This document shows positions 8,766-16,877 of a stretch of 26,788 nt of DNA, piece after piece (positions within the stretch are counted from its first letter, which is position 1; the number at the start of each line of letters is the position of its first letter). A program made the translations under genes and the position numbers. The stretch lies in contig JAHHQZ010000023.1 of NCBI GenBank assembly GCA_020026075.1, positions 1 through 26,788 of the forward strand, given 5' to 3'. Under the pieces are notes generated by a model. The model was not told where the DNA came from. It made no database searches and saw nothing but the letters and a program-made list of their open reading frames with translations. This DNA is from Actinobacillus sp. GTDB taxonomy: Bacteria; Pseudomonadota; Gammaproteobacteria; Enterobacterales; Pasteurellaceae.

Positions 8766-9557
8766 ATGGGATTTTTAGCCAATAAACGAATTTTAATCGC
8801 TGGCGTTGCAAGCAACCGTTCAATCGCCTATGGTGTGGCTCAAGCAATGCACCGTGAAGGAGCAGAACTTGCCTTTACCTACCAAAATGACAAATTAAAA
8901 CCTCGTGTTGAGAAAATTGCCGCTGAATTTGGCTCCAACATCGTGCTACCTTGCGACGTAGCAGACGATGCTAGCATTGACGCTTGTTTTGCTGAATTAA
9001 AAAACCACTGGGAAAGCTTCGATGGTTTCGTGCATTCCATCGCCTATGCACCAGCGGATCAACTTGACGGCGACTACGTTGATGCCGTGACTCGTGAAGG
9101 TTTCCGCATTGCCCACGACATTAGCTCATACAGCTTTGCCGCAATGGCTAAAGCCGCTCGCCCAATGTTAAACGAAGGTGCAGGCTTGGTTACAATGACT
9201 TACTTAGGGGCTGAACGTGCCATTCCAAACTACAACACAATGGGCGTTGCCAAAGCCTCTCTTGAAGCGAACACCCGCTTTATGGCACAAGCCTTAGGTC
9301 GCAACGGCGTGCGTGTGAATGCGATTTCCGCTGGACCAATTCGCACCTTAGCAGCCGCTGGCATTAAAGACTTCAAAAAAATGCTCAACGCTTGCGAACG
9401 TGCAACGCCAATTCGCCGCACCGTGACCACAGAAGATGTGGGCAACACCGCAGCATTCTTATGTTCAAACTTAGCAGCAGGCATTTCAGGCGAAGTGATT
9501 CACGTTGACGGCGGTTACAATATCGTTGCAATGGGTGAATTGCTTGACGAAGCCTAA
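8766..9557 (+). CDS. fabI: Enoyl-[acyl-carrier-protein] reductase (NADH)
   Basis: A 263-residue short-chain dehydrogenase that performs the last reduction in each round of fatty-acid elongation. The FabI-type cofactor segment is GVASNRSIAYG (residues 13-23). The catalytic set is Y146, Y156 and K163 in TYLGAERAIPNYNTMGVAK. Residue 93 is Ala in SIAYAPADQ, where E. coli FabI has Gly93. Substitutions at that glycine are known in E. coli to lower sensitivity to diazaborine and triclosan, but Ala is natural in other FabI enzymes, so no phenotype is claimed. The gene has its own probable promoter and terminator and lies upstream of rnb. Confidence 0.96.
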   Translation: MGFLANKRILIAGVASNRSIAYGVAQAMHREGAELAFTYQNDKLKPRVEKIAAEFGSNIVLPCDVADDASIDACFAELKNHWESFDGFVHSIAYAPADQLDGDYVDAVTREGFRIAHDISSYSFAAMAKAARPMLNEGAGLVTMTYLGAERAIPNYNTMGVAKASLEANTRFMAQALGRNGVRVNAISAGPIRTLAAAGIKDFKKMLNACERATPIRRTVTTEDVGNTAAFLCSNLAAGISGEVIHVDGGYNIVAMGELLDEA

Positions 9558-9573
9558 ACACTGAATGGCAAAC

Positions 9574-9602
9574 AAGGTGTGCTTGGCACACCTTTATTTT
9601 TA
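9574..9602 (+). terminator. Terminator after fabI
   Basis: A 9-bp perfect stem (AAGGTGTGC with GCACACCTT, 9574-9594) around a three-base loop, followed by TATTTTT. It starts 16 bases after the fabI stop. Confidence 0.85.
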
Positions 9603-9612
9603 CCAATCACGC

Positions 9613-9651
9613 AGGCTGGAATATTTAAAATTTTTTTGAAAATTCCGACCT
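9613..9651. repeat. Degenerate copy of the intergenic palindrome
   Basis: AGGCTGGAAT (9613-9622) and AATTCCGACCT (9641-9651) are the two arms of the repeat family, with one mismatch and one G-U pair on the plus strand, around an AT-rich centre. It lies between the fabI terminator and rnb, so no terminator is needed here. This suggests a dispersed element rather than a purely functional terminator. Confidence 0.6.
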
Positions 9652-9669
9652 ACAACTTAACGAGATACT

Positions 9670-11691
9670 ATGTTCCAAGATAATCCCCTACTCGCCCAGC
9701 TCAAACAAAAAATTCAAGACAGTAAGCCGAAAGTGGAAGGCGTGGTGCGTAGCACTGATAAAGCTTATGGTTTTTTAGAAACGCCTGAGCGTAAAAGCTA
9801 TTTCCTTGCCCCTGACACAATGAAAAAAGTGATGCACGGCGATAAAATTCTCGCCGCCATTGCCACTCAAGCGGACGGCAAAGAACAAGCCGAGCCGTTG
9901 GAATTACTTGAACCAATGCTCACTCGCTTTATCGCTAAAGTGCAGTTCAACAAGGCTGGAAAATTACAACTGGCGGTGGATCATCCGCAAATTAAACAGT
10001 ACATTGGTGCGAAAAAAGCGAAAGATTTAGCCCTACCAGCAGACGAAACATTGCAAGCTGGCGACTGGGTCGTTGCCAATTTGACCACGCATCCATTGCG
10101 TGATGATCGCTTTTTGTTTGCACAAATTACACAATTTATCTGTCGTGGAGAAGACCCGCTTGCCCCTTGGTGGGTAACGCTCGCTCGCCACGAGCAATCT
10201 CGCTACCCTGTGGCTGGGCAAGCGGACTATCCGTTACTCAATGCAGACGATGAGCGCCGTGATTTAACGGATTTACATTTTGTCACCATCGACAGTGCGG
10301 ATACGCAAGATATGGACGATGCCCTGCACATTCGCCCAATCCATAATGATCAAGGCGAACAAAATGGCTGGCATTTAACAGTGGCGATAGCCGATCCAAC
10401 GGCTTACATCGCCCAAGATAGCGACATTGAAATGGCGGCTCGTGAACGTTGTTTCACCAACTATCTGCCCGGATTTAACATTCCAATGCTACCTCGAGAA
10501 TTAGCAGACGAACTCTGCTCGCTCACGCCAAATGAAAGCAAAGCGGCGCTAGTGTGCGATATTGAAGTGGATTTAAACGGTGCAGTGCAAGGCGAACCGA
10601 CCTTTTGCAATGCTTGGGTGCAATCTCGTGCAAAATTAACGTATGACAAGGTTTCCGATTACTTAGAAAATAAACTCAACGGTACAAATGAAACGGCTTG
10701 GCAGCCAGAAACGGCAGAAATCCAAGCACAGGTCGATGCGTTGTACGACTTAACACAAGCTCGTATTCAATGGCGTAAACAGCACTCTCTGCTATTTAAA
10801 GAAAGCCCTGATTACCACTTTGAATTAGCCGACAATGGTCAAGTGGTAGCCATTCACGCCTCACATCGCCGTATTGCGAATCAAATTGTGGAAGAATGTA
10901 TGATTCTCGCCAACATTTGTGCAGCGCATTATTTAGCGGATCACATTGGCACAGGGATCTTCAACACGCACGTAGGGTTTGACCCAAAAAATTTAACCGC
11001 TGTGTGTGACTTTTTACAAAAAGAATTGGCAGAACAGGTTCCTAATGCCAATGCACGTTACAGCGGTGAAACGCTAAGCACATTGGCAGGTTACTGCCAA
11101 ATGCGCCACGATATTGAACCAATGGCGGGCGATTACCTTGAAATGCGTTTACGCCGCTGGCTGACTTTTGCTGAGTTTAAAACAAGTCTTGCGCCACACT
11201 TCGGTTTAGGTTTAACGGGCTATGCCACGTGGACATCGCCGATTCGTAAATATTCCGATATGGTGAATCATCGTTTGATTAAAGCCCATTTGCGTGGCGA
11301 AAGCCATTTCGCTACACCTGCGGATAGCGTGCTACAACGCCTGCAAGAGGCGCGCCGTCAAAACCGCTTAGTGGAACGAGATATTGCCGACTGGCTTTAT
11401 TGCCACTACTTTGCCGAACAACTCGCTAGCGGACAAAAACTCACGTTTACGGCAAAAATCCAAGATGTGACTCGTGGCGGCTTGCGTGTTCAACTGCTAG
11501 ATAACGGTGCAAGCGTCTTTATTCCGGCTTCCACGATTCACCAAAATCGTGATGAAATGCAAACCAATGCAGATGAACTTGCGCTCTACATTAACGGCGA
11601 ACGCCGTTACAAAATTGGCGATGAATTGCCTGTGGAATTAGTGGAGTCAAAAGTAGATACTCGCAGCCTCGTGGGGCGCTTGGCGCTTTAA
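9670..11691 (+). CDS. rnb: Exoribonuclease II
   Basis: A 673-residue 3'-to-5' exoribonuclease, slightly longer than the 644-residue E. coli enzyme. Cold-shock-like RNA-binding domains occupy about the first 190 residues. The RNB catalytic domain begins with DLTDLHFVTIDSADTQDMDD, which holds the metal-binding aspartates. The RNB domain continues to about residue 580 with RRIANQIVEECMILAN and SPIRKYSDMVNHR. A C-terminal S1 domain covers the last 90 residues (VTRGGLRVQLLDNGASVFIP). The length and domain set fit RNase II rather than RNase R, which has longer basic ends. The fabI-rnb neighbourhood is shared with Haemophilus. The start at 9670 is supported by the family N-terminus MFQDNPLLAQLK. Confidence 0.94.
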   Translation: MFQDNPLLAQLKQKIQDSKPKVEGVVRSTDKAYGFLETPERKSYFLAPDTMKKVMHGDKILAAIATQADGKEQAEPLELLEPMLTRFIAKVQFNKAGKLQLAVDHPQIKQYIGAKKAKDLALPADETLQAGDWVVANLTTHPLRDDRFLFAQITQFICRGEDPLAPWWVTLARHEQSRYPVAGQADYPLLNADDERRDLTDLHFVTIDSADTQDMDDALHIRPIHNDQGEQNGWHLTVAIADPTAYIAQDSDIEMAARERCFTNYLPGFNIPMLPRELADELCSLTPNESKAALVCDIEVDLNGAVQGEPTFCNAWVQSRAKLTYDKVSDYLENKLNGTNETAWQPETAEIQAQVDALYDLTQARIQWRKQHSLLFKESPDYHFELADNGQVVAIHASHRRIANQIVEECMILANICAAHYLADHIGTGIFNTHVGFDPKNLTAVCDFLQKELAEQVPNANARYSGETLSTLAGYCQMRHDIEPMAGDYLEMRLRRWLTFAEFKTSLAPHFGLGLTGYATWTSPIRKYSDMVNHRLIKAHLRGESHFATPADSVLQRLQEARRQNRLVERDIADWLYCHYFAEQLASGQKLTFTAKIQDVTRGGLRVQLLDNGASVFIPASTIHQNRDEMQTNADELALYINGERRYKIGDELPVELVESKVDTRSLVGRLAL

Positions 11692-11800
11692 CAAAATAGG
11701 GCTAGGAATTTTATTTTACTTATAGCGTGCTATGGGCAAATAACGTAAACTTAGCCCTTAAATTTATACGGTTTTTAATTTAACGATTATAGGACAAAAT

Positions 11801-12763
11801 ATGAAAAAAATTGCTGTTTTAACCAGTGGGGGTGATGCCCCAGGTATGAACGCTGCAATTCGTGGCGTGGTACGTACAGCACTTAAAGCAGGACTTCAAG
11901 TGTATGCGATTCACGATGGCTACTATGGTTTATACCATAATAAAATCAAACCTTTTGATCGCTATGGCGTATCTGACATCATTAATCGTGGCGGTACAAT
12001 TTTAGGATCTGCCCGTTTCCCTGAGTTTAAAGATCCAAAAATTCGCGCCCATTGTGCGGAAATTTTACGTTCTCACGACATTGACGCACTTGTAGTTATC
12101 GGCGGGGACGGCTCTTATATGGGGGCTAAATTGCTCACCGAAGAACACGGTTTCCCATGCATTGGTATTCCTGGAACTATTGATAATGACGTTGCTGGCA
12201 CTGACTACACTATCGGCTACCAAACCGCCCTTGAAACGGCAGTAGATGCGGTGGATCGTTTACGTGATACTTCAAGCTCACACCAACGCATTTCTATTTT
12301 AGAAATTATGGGGCGCCATTGTAGCGATTTAACCATTTCCGCTGGTATCGCTGGTGGTGCGGAGTACATCGTGGCCTCCGAAGTGGAATTTGACCGTGAA
12401 GCGTTAATCCACGAAATCGAACGCTGTATTATTAAAGGTAAACGCCACGCTATCGTGGTCATCACAGAATTATTGTGTGATGTCAATGAGTTAGCCCGTG
12501 AGATTGAAGCTCGAGTGCATAAAGAAACTCGTGCAACCGTGCTAGGACACGTGCAACGTGGCGGCTCCCCTTGTGCTTTCGACCGAATTTTAGGTTCTCG
12601 TATGGGCGCTTATGCAGTAGATTTACTAATGCAAGGCAAAGGCGGCTACTGTGTGGGTATTCAAAATGAGCAACTGGTTCACCACGACATTATTGATGCC
12701 ATCAACAATATGCGCCGTGAGTTCCGTGCGGATCTGTATGCCTTAGCGCAACGCTTAGAATAA
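11801..12763 (+). CDS. pfkA: ATP-dependent 6-phosphofructokinase
   Basis: A 320-residue enzyme identical in length to E. coli PfkA. It phosphorylates fructose 6-phosphate to fructose 1,6-bisphosphate in the committed step of glycolysis. The ATP-binding loop TSGGDAPGMNAAIRG is at residues 8-22, GGDGSYMGA is near 102-110, and the catalytic segment PGTIDNDVAGTD is near 124-135. Arginines of the effector and substrate sites occur in HVQRGGSP. The gene starts from ATG behind AGGA and has its own 109-base upstream region. It ends in the palindromic repeat at 12789-12834. Confidence 0.96.
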   Translation: MKKIAVLTSGGDAPGMNAAIRGVVRTALKAGLQVYAIHDGYYGLYHNKIKPFDRYGVSDIINRGGTILGSARFPEFKDPKIRAHCAEILRSHDIDALVVIGGDGSYMGAKLLTEEHGFPCIGIPGTIDNDVAGTDYTIGYQTALETAVDAVDRLRDTSSSHQRISILEIMGRHCSDLTISAGIAGGAEYIVASEVEFDREALIHEIERCIIKGKRHAIVVITELLCDVNELAREIEARVHKETRATVLGHVQRGGSPCAFDRILGSRMGAYAVDLLMQGKGGYCVGIQNEQLVHHDIIDAINNMRREFRADLYALAQRLE

Positions 12764-12788
12764 TTTTTATTCATTTATACAAAAAAGC

Positions 12789-12834
12789 GAAGGCTGGAAT
12801 TTTCATCAAAATTTTAACAAAAATTCCGGCCTTC
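12789..12834 (+). terminator. Palindromic repeat acting as a terminator between pfkA and mutT
   Basis: Arms GAAGGCTGGAATTTT (12789-12803) and AAAATTCCGGCCTTC (12820-12834) form a 15-bp stem, with a single G-U pair on the plus strand, around a 16-base AT-rich loop. It is followed by CCTTTTA. It lies between two converging genes and may stop both. It belongs to the same repeat family as 5526-5566, 16822-16863 and 25933-25976. Confidence 0.65.
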
Positions 12835-12841
12835 CTTTTAT

Positions 12842-13294
12842 TTACCACTCATCGCTTAGTGCTTCGCTTTTTAATTTAGCGATAAGCTCTTGATTCGCTG
12901 GTGGAAAGTTAGCACTGTCCAAATCCTGTTGCTCAACCCATATCCCCACTTGACCTTCTCGTCCAAAGGGTTCATTCACCCATTCTTCCACGAGATAAAA
13001 ATAAAATTCGTAGAATTTTTCCGCCGTGCGAAAATTAAAATGCTCGTAAGGAAAAGCTTTTAGCACCTGAATGCCCACTTCCTCTTCCAATTCTCGGCAC
13101 ATTGTCTCATACGGCGTTTCATTCGGCTCAACTTTGCCACCTGGAAATTCCAGTGCGTGTGCATAATCTTTGCCTTCCAATCGTTCAGTCAAATAAATTT
13201 GCCCAAACTCATTACGAATAATCGCCGCAGCTACACGTACGTGTTGCAAGCCTGATTGTATGGGGAGAACCGACTGTGTGGTTGAGTCGTTCAT
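12842..13294 (-). CDS. mutT: 8-oxo-dGTP diphosphatase
   Basis: A Nudix hydrolase of 150 residues that removes 8-oxo-dGTP from the nucleotide pool and so prevents A:T to C:G transversions. The Nudix box is complete: GGKVEPNE ... RELEEEVGI, with spacing GX5EX7REUXEEXGU. The open frame extends upstream to 13336, but I place the start at ATG 13294 because AAAGGA lies just before it and the upstream part is a C(UUCG)G hairpin. The protein is longer than E. coli MutT (129) through an N-terminal extension of about 17 residues before HVRVAAAII. It is last in the secM-secA-mutT unit, an order also found in Haemophilus. Confidence 0.92.
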   Translation of the reverse strand: MNDSTTQSVLPIQSGLQHVRVAAAIIRNEFGQIYLTERLEGKDYAHALEFPGGKVEPNETPYETMCRELEEEVGIQVLKAFPYEHFNFRTAEKFYEFYFYLVEEWVNEPFGREGQVGIWVEQQDLDSANFPPANQELIAKLKSEALSDEW

Positions 13295-13314
13295 AGATTT
13301 TTCCTTTGTTGAAG

Positions 13315-13338
13315 TTATGGCGACCGAAGTCGCCATAA
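13315..13338 (-). promoter_or_regulatory. C(UUCG)G hairpin in the secA-mutT intergenic region
   Basis: TTATGGCGAC and GTCGCCATAA form a perfect 10-bp stem closed, on the minus strand, by a TTCG tetraloop in the extra-stable C(UUCG)G context. It begins 14 bases past the secA stop. No T-run follows it on the minus strand, so it does not look like a terminator. A role in mRNA stability or processing between secA and mutT is inferred. Confidence 0.6.
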
Positions 13339-13352
13339 TGTTGATTTAAAAG

Positions 13353-16028
13353 TTAGGCTTTACGTGAGCGGTCGCCACAGCAATGCTTGTATTTTTTACC
13401 AGAACCACAAGGACAAGGTTCGTTACGGCCGATTTTGCGATCCGTTTCTTCACCTTCAGGGTGGTAGCGATTTGCTTGCGTTTGGGCTTGGCTTTGACGC
13501 ATACGTTCCGCATCATCCATTTCAGACTGGGTACGCACTTGCACTCGGCTGAGCGTTGTAATCACGCTTAATTTCAAAGCATCCAGCATATCCGTGAACA
13601 TTTGGAAAGACTCACGTTTATATTCCTGTTTTGGATCTTTTTGGGCGTAACCACGCAAGTGAATACCACGACGTAAGTGATCCATTGCAGAAAGATGCTC
13701 TTTCCAAAGCTCATCTAAGGTTTGTAGCATTACACCTTTTTCAAATTGACGTAAAGTTTCCGCCCCTACAAGCTCTTCTTTGCGAGCATATTCCGCTTTC
13801 GCTGCGTCTAAAATACGTTCACGTAGTGTTTCTTCGTGTAATGTGTTGTCCTCTTCGATCCACTGATCAACTGGCAAATCTAAGGCGAAATCCTGTTTCA
13901 AACGGCGTTCTAAGCCCGCTACGTCCCACATTTCTTCCAATGATTGCGGTGGAATGTATTGATCAATCACCTGATTAAACACATCGCTACGAATGGTTTC
14001 AATCGTGTCGCCGAAGTGATCGTTATCCAATAAATTATTACGCTGAGCATAAATTGCGTGGCGTTGGTCATTCGCTACATCGTCAAATTCTAAAAGATTT
14101 TTACGGCCATCGAAGTTATGCGCCTCAACTTTGGCTTGTGCAGAGGCAATCACTTTGGTGAGCATTTTCGACTCCATTCCTTCGCCAGGCTCACCAAAGG
14201 CTTTACGCATTAGGTTGAGTTTACCTTCGTTAAGGTAAATGCGCATTAAAGCATCATCTAATGAAAGGTAGAAACGAGAAGAACCCGGATCCCCTTGTCG
14301 ACCTGAACGACCACGTAATTGGTTGTCAATACGGCGAGATTCGTGGCGCTCTGTACCAATAATGTGCAAGCCACCAGCGGCTTTTACAATGTCGTGGCGT
14401 TTTTGCCATTCTGCCTTAATTTTTTCAATTTTTTCCGGCGTAGGATTTTCAAGGCGTTCAACTTCTGCTTTCCAGTTTCCGCCCAGCATAATATCCGTAC
14501 CACGCCCTGCCATATTGGTGGCAATGGTTACAGCACTAGGCTCACCTGCATTGGCAACAATTTCTGCCTCTTTGGCGTGGAATTTGGCATTCAACACGTT
14601 GTGCTTAATGCCTGCTTTGCGTAACGCATCAGATAATAACTCCGATTTTTCAATCGAAATCGTACCCACAAGAACAGGTTGCTGACGTGCTACGCAATCC
14701 TTAATGTCTTCAATGATGGCAGCAAATTTATACGCCTCATTTTCATACATAATATCTGTGCGGTCATCACGAATCATCGGACGGTTAGTTGGGATAACGA
14801 TGGTTTCTAAACCATAAATTTGTTGAAATTCAAAGGCTTCAGTATCGGCTGTCCCTGTCATACCCGCTAATTTTTCGTATAGACGGAAATAATTTTGGTA
14901 CGTAATGGAAGCAACCGTTTGATTTTCGCCTTGAATTTTCACATTCTCTTTTGCTTCAATGGCTTGATGTAAACCGTCAGACCAGCGGCGACCTGCCATT
15001 GTACGTCCTGTATGCTCATCAACGATTACGATCTCGCCGTCTTTTACAATGTAATCCACATCTTTTTCAAACAAGGTGTTCGCACGTAACGCAGCATAAA
15101 CGTGGTGCAACAAGGCAATGCGTGATGGTGAGTAAAGCGTTTCTCCATCTTCCATCAAACCTCTTTCTACCAGCAAATGCTCGATTTTTTCTTGTCCACG
15201 TTCGGTTAAATGTGCTTGTTTATTTTTTAGATCAAGCGTGTAATCACCATCGCCAGTGTATTCTTCTGTATCCTCTTTTTCCTGTGCGGTTAAATGTGGA
15301 ATCAGTTTATTCACGGCAATATAAAGCTCTGAGCTATCTTCCGCAGGACCAGAAATAATCAGCGGGGTGCGAGCTTCATCAATTAAAATAGAATCAACTT
15401 CGTCCACTAAGGCGTAATGCAATTCACGTTGGAAACGATCTTCCTTGCTGTGCGCTAGGTTATCACGCAAATAGTCGAAACCGAGTTCGCTGTTTGTGGC
15501 ATAGGTAATATCCGCCGCATACGCTGCTCGTTTTTCTTCAGGTGATAAACCAGGCACATTCACACCAACGGTCATATCCAAAAATTCAAACAGTGGGCGA
15601 TTGGTTTGTGCATCACGGCGAGCTAGGTAGTCATTCACCGTTACCACATGTACCCCTTTGCCAGTTAATGCGTTCAAATAGCAAGGCAAGGTTGCAGTTA
15701 AGGTTTTCCCCTCCCCTGTACGCATTTCGGCAATGCAACGACCATTTAGTACCATTCCGCCAATCAACTGAACATCAAACGGTCGCATTCCTAACACACG
15801 TTTACTCGCCTCACGCACAGTGGCAAACGCCTCTGGCAAAATGGCTTCAAGTTTTTCACCCTCTTTTAAACGTTGACGAAATTCAGCGGTTTTCGCTTTC
15901 AGTTGTTCATCTGTTAGGGCTTCAAATTCTTTTTCTAATTGATTGATCACATTCACTTTTTTGTTTAATCGGCGCAAAATGCGATCATTACGGCTACCAA
16001 AAACTTTGGTTACAATAGCGTTTAACAT
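13353..16028 (-). CDS. secA: Preprotein translocase ATPase SecA
   Basis: An 891-residue motor that pushes unfolded preproteins through SecYEG. The start is placed at ATG 16028 (MLNAIVTKVFGSRNDRILRR) because this matches the family N-terminus; a longer frame to 16097 only adds an unconserved leader. Walker A MRTGEGKTLT is near residue 102, and the DEAD-like segment DEVDSILIDEARTPL is near 207-221. The second ATPase domain has NMAGRGTDIMLGGNW and a QLRGRSGRQGDPGSS arginine finger region. The C-terminal zinc site is CPCGSGKKYKHCC, used to bind SecB and lipids. Upstream is secM, whose arrest peptide should control secA translation in response to secretion demand. Confidence 0.97.
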   Translation of the reverse strand: MLNAIVTKVFGSRNDRILRRLNKKVNVINQLEKEFEALTDEQLKAKTAEFRQRLKEGEKLEAILPEAFATVREASKRVLGMRPFDVQLIGGMVLNGRCIAEMRTGEGKTLTATLPCYLNALTGKGVHVVTVNDYLARRDAQTNRPLFEFLDMTVGVNVPGLSPEEKRAAYAADITYATNSELGFDYLRDNLAHSKEDRFQRELHYALVDEVDSILIDEARTPLIISGPAEDSSELYIAVNKLIPHLTAQEKEDTEEYTGDGDYTLDLKNKQAHLTERGQEKIEHLLVERGLMEDGETLYSPSRIALLHHVYAALRANTLFEKDVDYIVKDGEIVIVDEHTGRTMAGRRWSDGLHQAIEAKENVKIQGENQTVASITYQNYFRLYEKLAGMTGTADTEAFEFQQIYGLETIVIPTNRPMIRDDRTDIMYENEAYKFAAIIEDIKDCVARQQPVLVGTISIEKSELLSDALRKAGIKHNVLNAKFHAKEAEIVANAGEPSAVTIATNMAGRGTDIMLGGNWKAEVERLENPTPEKIEKIKAEWQKRHDIVKAAGGLHIIGTERHESRRIDNQLRGRSGRQGDPGSSRFYLSLDDALMRIYLNEGKLNLMRKAFGEPGEGMESKMLTKVIASAQAKVEAHNFDGRKNLLEFDDVANDQRHAIYAQRNNLLDNDHFGDTIETIRSDVFNQVIDQYIPPQSLEEMWDVAGLERRLKQDFALDLPVDQWIEEDNTLHEETLRERILDAAKAEYARKEELVGAETLRQFEKGVMLQTLDELWKEHLSAMDHLRRGIHLRGYAQKDPKQEYKRESFQMFTDMLDALKLSVITTLSRVQVRTQSEMDDAERMRQSQAQTQANRYHPEGEETDRKIGRNEPCPCGSGKKYKHCCGDRSRKA

Positions 16029-16109
16029 AATTTTTTCTTCTAAACTGTAAATAATAAATAAAATAAACGTACTTTTTTTGTACGCTAAGACCTGCAAAAT
16101 AATGAATAA

Positions 16110-16403
16110 TTATGCACCGACTGGCCCTGCTCGAATGGGGGCAATGGAAAGAAATGGACGAAAATGAAAGGCTGGTTGCTCAGGTTGGATACGCTCCGAT
16201 TTAACACAATAAGGGCGAATTTTTACAATTTGAGCAATTTGTTGAATAATTCGTTGACGGCGTAAAGCTTGCTGACAGCGAACCAAAAGTTGAATCGTTG
16301 GGTGGCTATCTGTCGAGTTGGCACGTGTATTCACGGGGAAACTAAATAATGTGATTAACCCCAAAAATAACGGCGACCAAAAATAGCTCGTTCCTTTTTT
16401 CAC
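16110..16403 (-). CDS. secM: SecM secretion monitor with ribosome-arrest peptide
   Basis: A 97-residue secreted regulator directly upstream of secA, 81 bases away. I place the start at GTG 16403: AAAGGA lies at 16410-16415 and a promoter is at 16434-16462, downstream of the more distal ATG at 16484, which therefore cannot be used. The protein has a lysine-containing N-terminus, a hydrophobic core and a probable signal-peptidase site after VNTRA (residue 28). It ends in PFLSIAPIRAGPVGA. E. coli SecM arrests at FxxxxWIxxxxGIRAGP, and the Mannheimia succiniciproducens SecM arrest peptide ends in APIRAGP, as here. In the family, stalling is relieved when SecA/SecYEG pulls the nascent chain. Stalling otherwise exposes the secA ribosome-binding site. 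The middle is poorly conserved, as expected for SecM. Confidence 0.88.
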   Translation of the reverse strand: MKKGTSYFWSPLFLGLITLFSFPVNTRANSTDSHPTIQLLVRCQQALRRQRIIQQIAQIVKIRPYCVKSERIQPEQPAFHFRPFLSIAPIRAGPVGA

Positions 16404-16433
16404 AACTTTTCCTTTATTTGACAAAACCCGCAC

Positions 16434-16462
16434 ATTGTAGCGGAATTTTGCTAGTATGTCAT
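16434..16462 (-). promoter_or_regulatory. Putative secM-secA-mutT promoter
   Basis: On the minus strand, ATGACA (16457-16462, five of six matches to TTGACA) and TACAAT (16434-16439, five of six to TATAAT) are separated by exactly 17 bases. Transcription would begin near 16427, about 24 bases before the GTG start of secM. Confidence 0.65.
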
Positions 16463-16509
16463 AAGGATTGCGTGTATTTCGCAAGTTTTACTCATTCAGG
16501 TGAATATTT

Positions 16510-16812
16510 ATGAATCGTTACAATAAACCTCTCTCCGTTCAAGCGGTATTAGATAGGCTGCCGCTACAAACCACCAAGCCAACAACACCACAAAATAGCG
16601 ATACCATCGCCCTAAAAAGCTATCTCGCAACCCTATTACCTGCTCACTTATTTTTTCATTTACAACGTAACGGAGATAAACTTGTGATTAAAGTGATGCG
16701 AGCGGGCGAACGAATGCTGCTGCTAAGCAAAGTCAATCAACTGCTCGCCAGCTGTCAAAAAAAGGATGCCAGTATTAAATTTATTGAAATTATCGTTTGC
16801 CCCAAATTTTAA
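16510..16812 (+). CDS. DciA-like protein (DUF721)
   Basis: A 100-residue small basic protein. Its layout is that of DUF721/DciA: a short N-terminal helix (SVQAVLDRLP), a region with LPAHLFFHLQ, and a KH-like core with GDKLVIKVMRAGERMLLL. DciA is the ancestral loader partner of the DnaB replicative helicase in bacteria without the phage-derived DnaC. I assign the family with moderate confidence and have no direct evidence for function. The start is ATG at 16510 behind AGGTG. It diverges from secM, sharing a 106-base region, and is followed by a perfect palindromic terminator. A divergent DUF721 gene next to secM-secA is a recurring arrangement, which supports the call. Confidence 0.7.
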   Translation: MNRYNKPLSVQAVLDRLPLQTTKPTTPQNSDTIALKSYLATLLPAHLFFHLQRNGDKLVIKVMRAGERMLLLSKVNQLLASCQKKDASIKFIEIIVCPKF

Positions 16813-16821
16813 ATAAAACCT

Positions 16822-16863
16822 AGGCCGGAATATTTATCAAAATTTTTGAAAATATTCCGGCCT
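16822..16863 (+). terminator. Perfect palindromic repeat, bidirectional terminator between dciA-like gene and uup
   Basis: AGGCCGGAATATT (16822-16834) and its exact complement (16851-16863) form a 13-bp stem around a 16-base AT-rich loop. TGTTTTTA follows on the plus strand. The two flanking genes converge, so it can end both transcripts. It is the only copy in the window with both arms fully complementary. Confidence 0.75.
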
Positions 16864-16877
16864 TGTTTTTATTACAC

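Noticed and set aside
11695..11762. AGGGCTA...TAGCCCT inverted repeat between rnb and pfkA
   Set aside because: The arms are only 7 bases and about 50 bases apart with no T-run; too weak to call a terminator.
16029..16097. N-terminal extension of the secA reading frame
   Set aside because: It adds 23 residues not found in SecA and runs into the secM-secA spacer; the family N-terminus begins at 16028.
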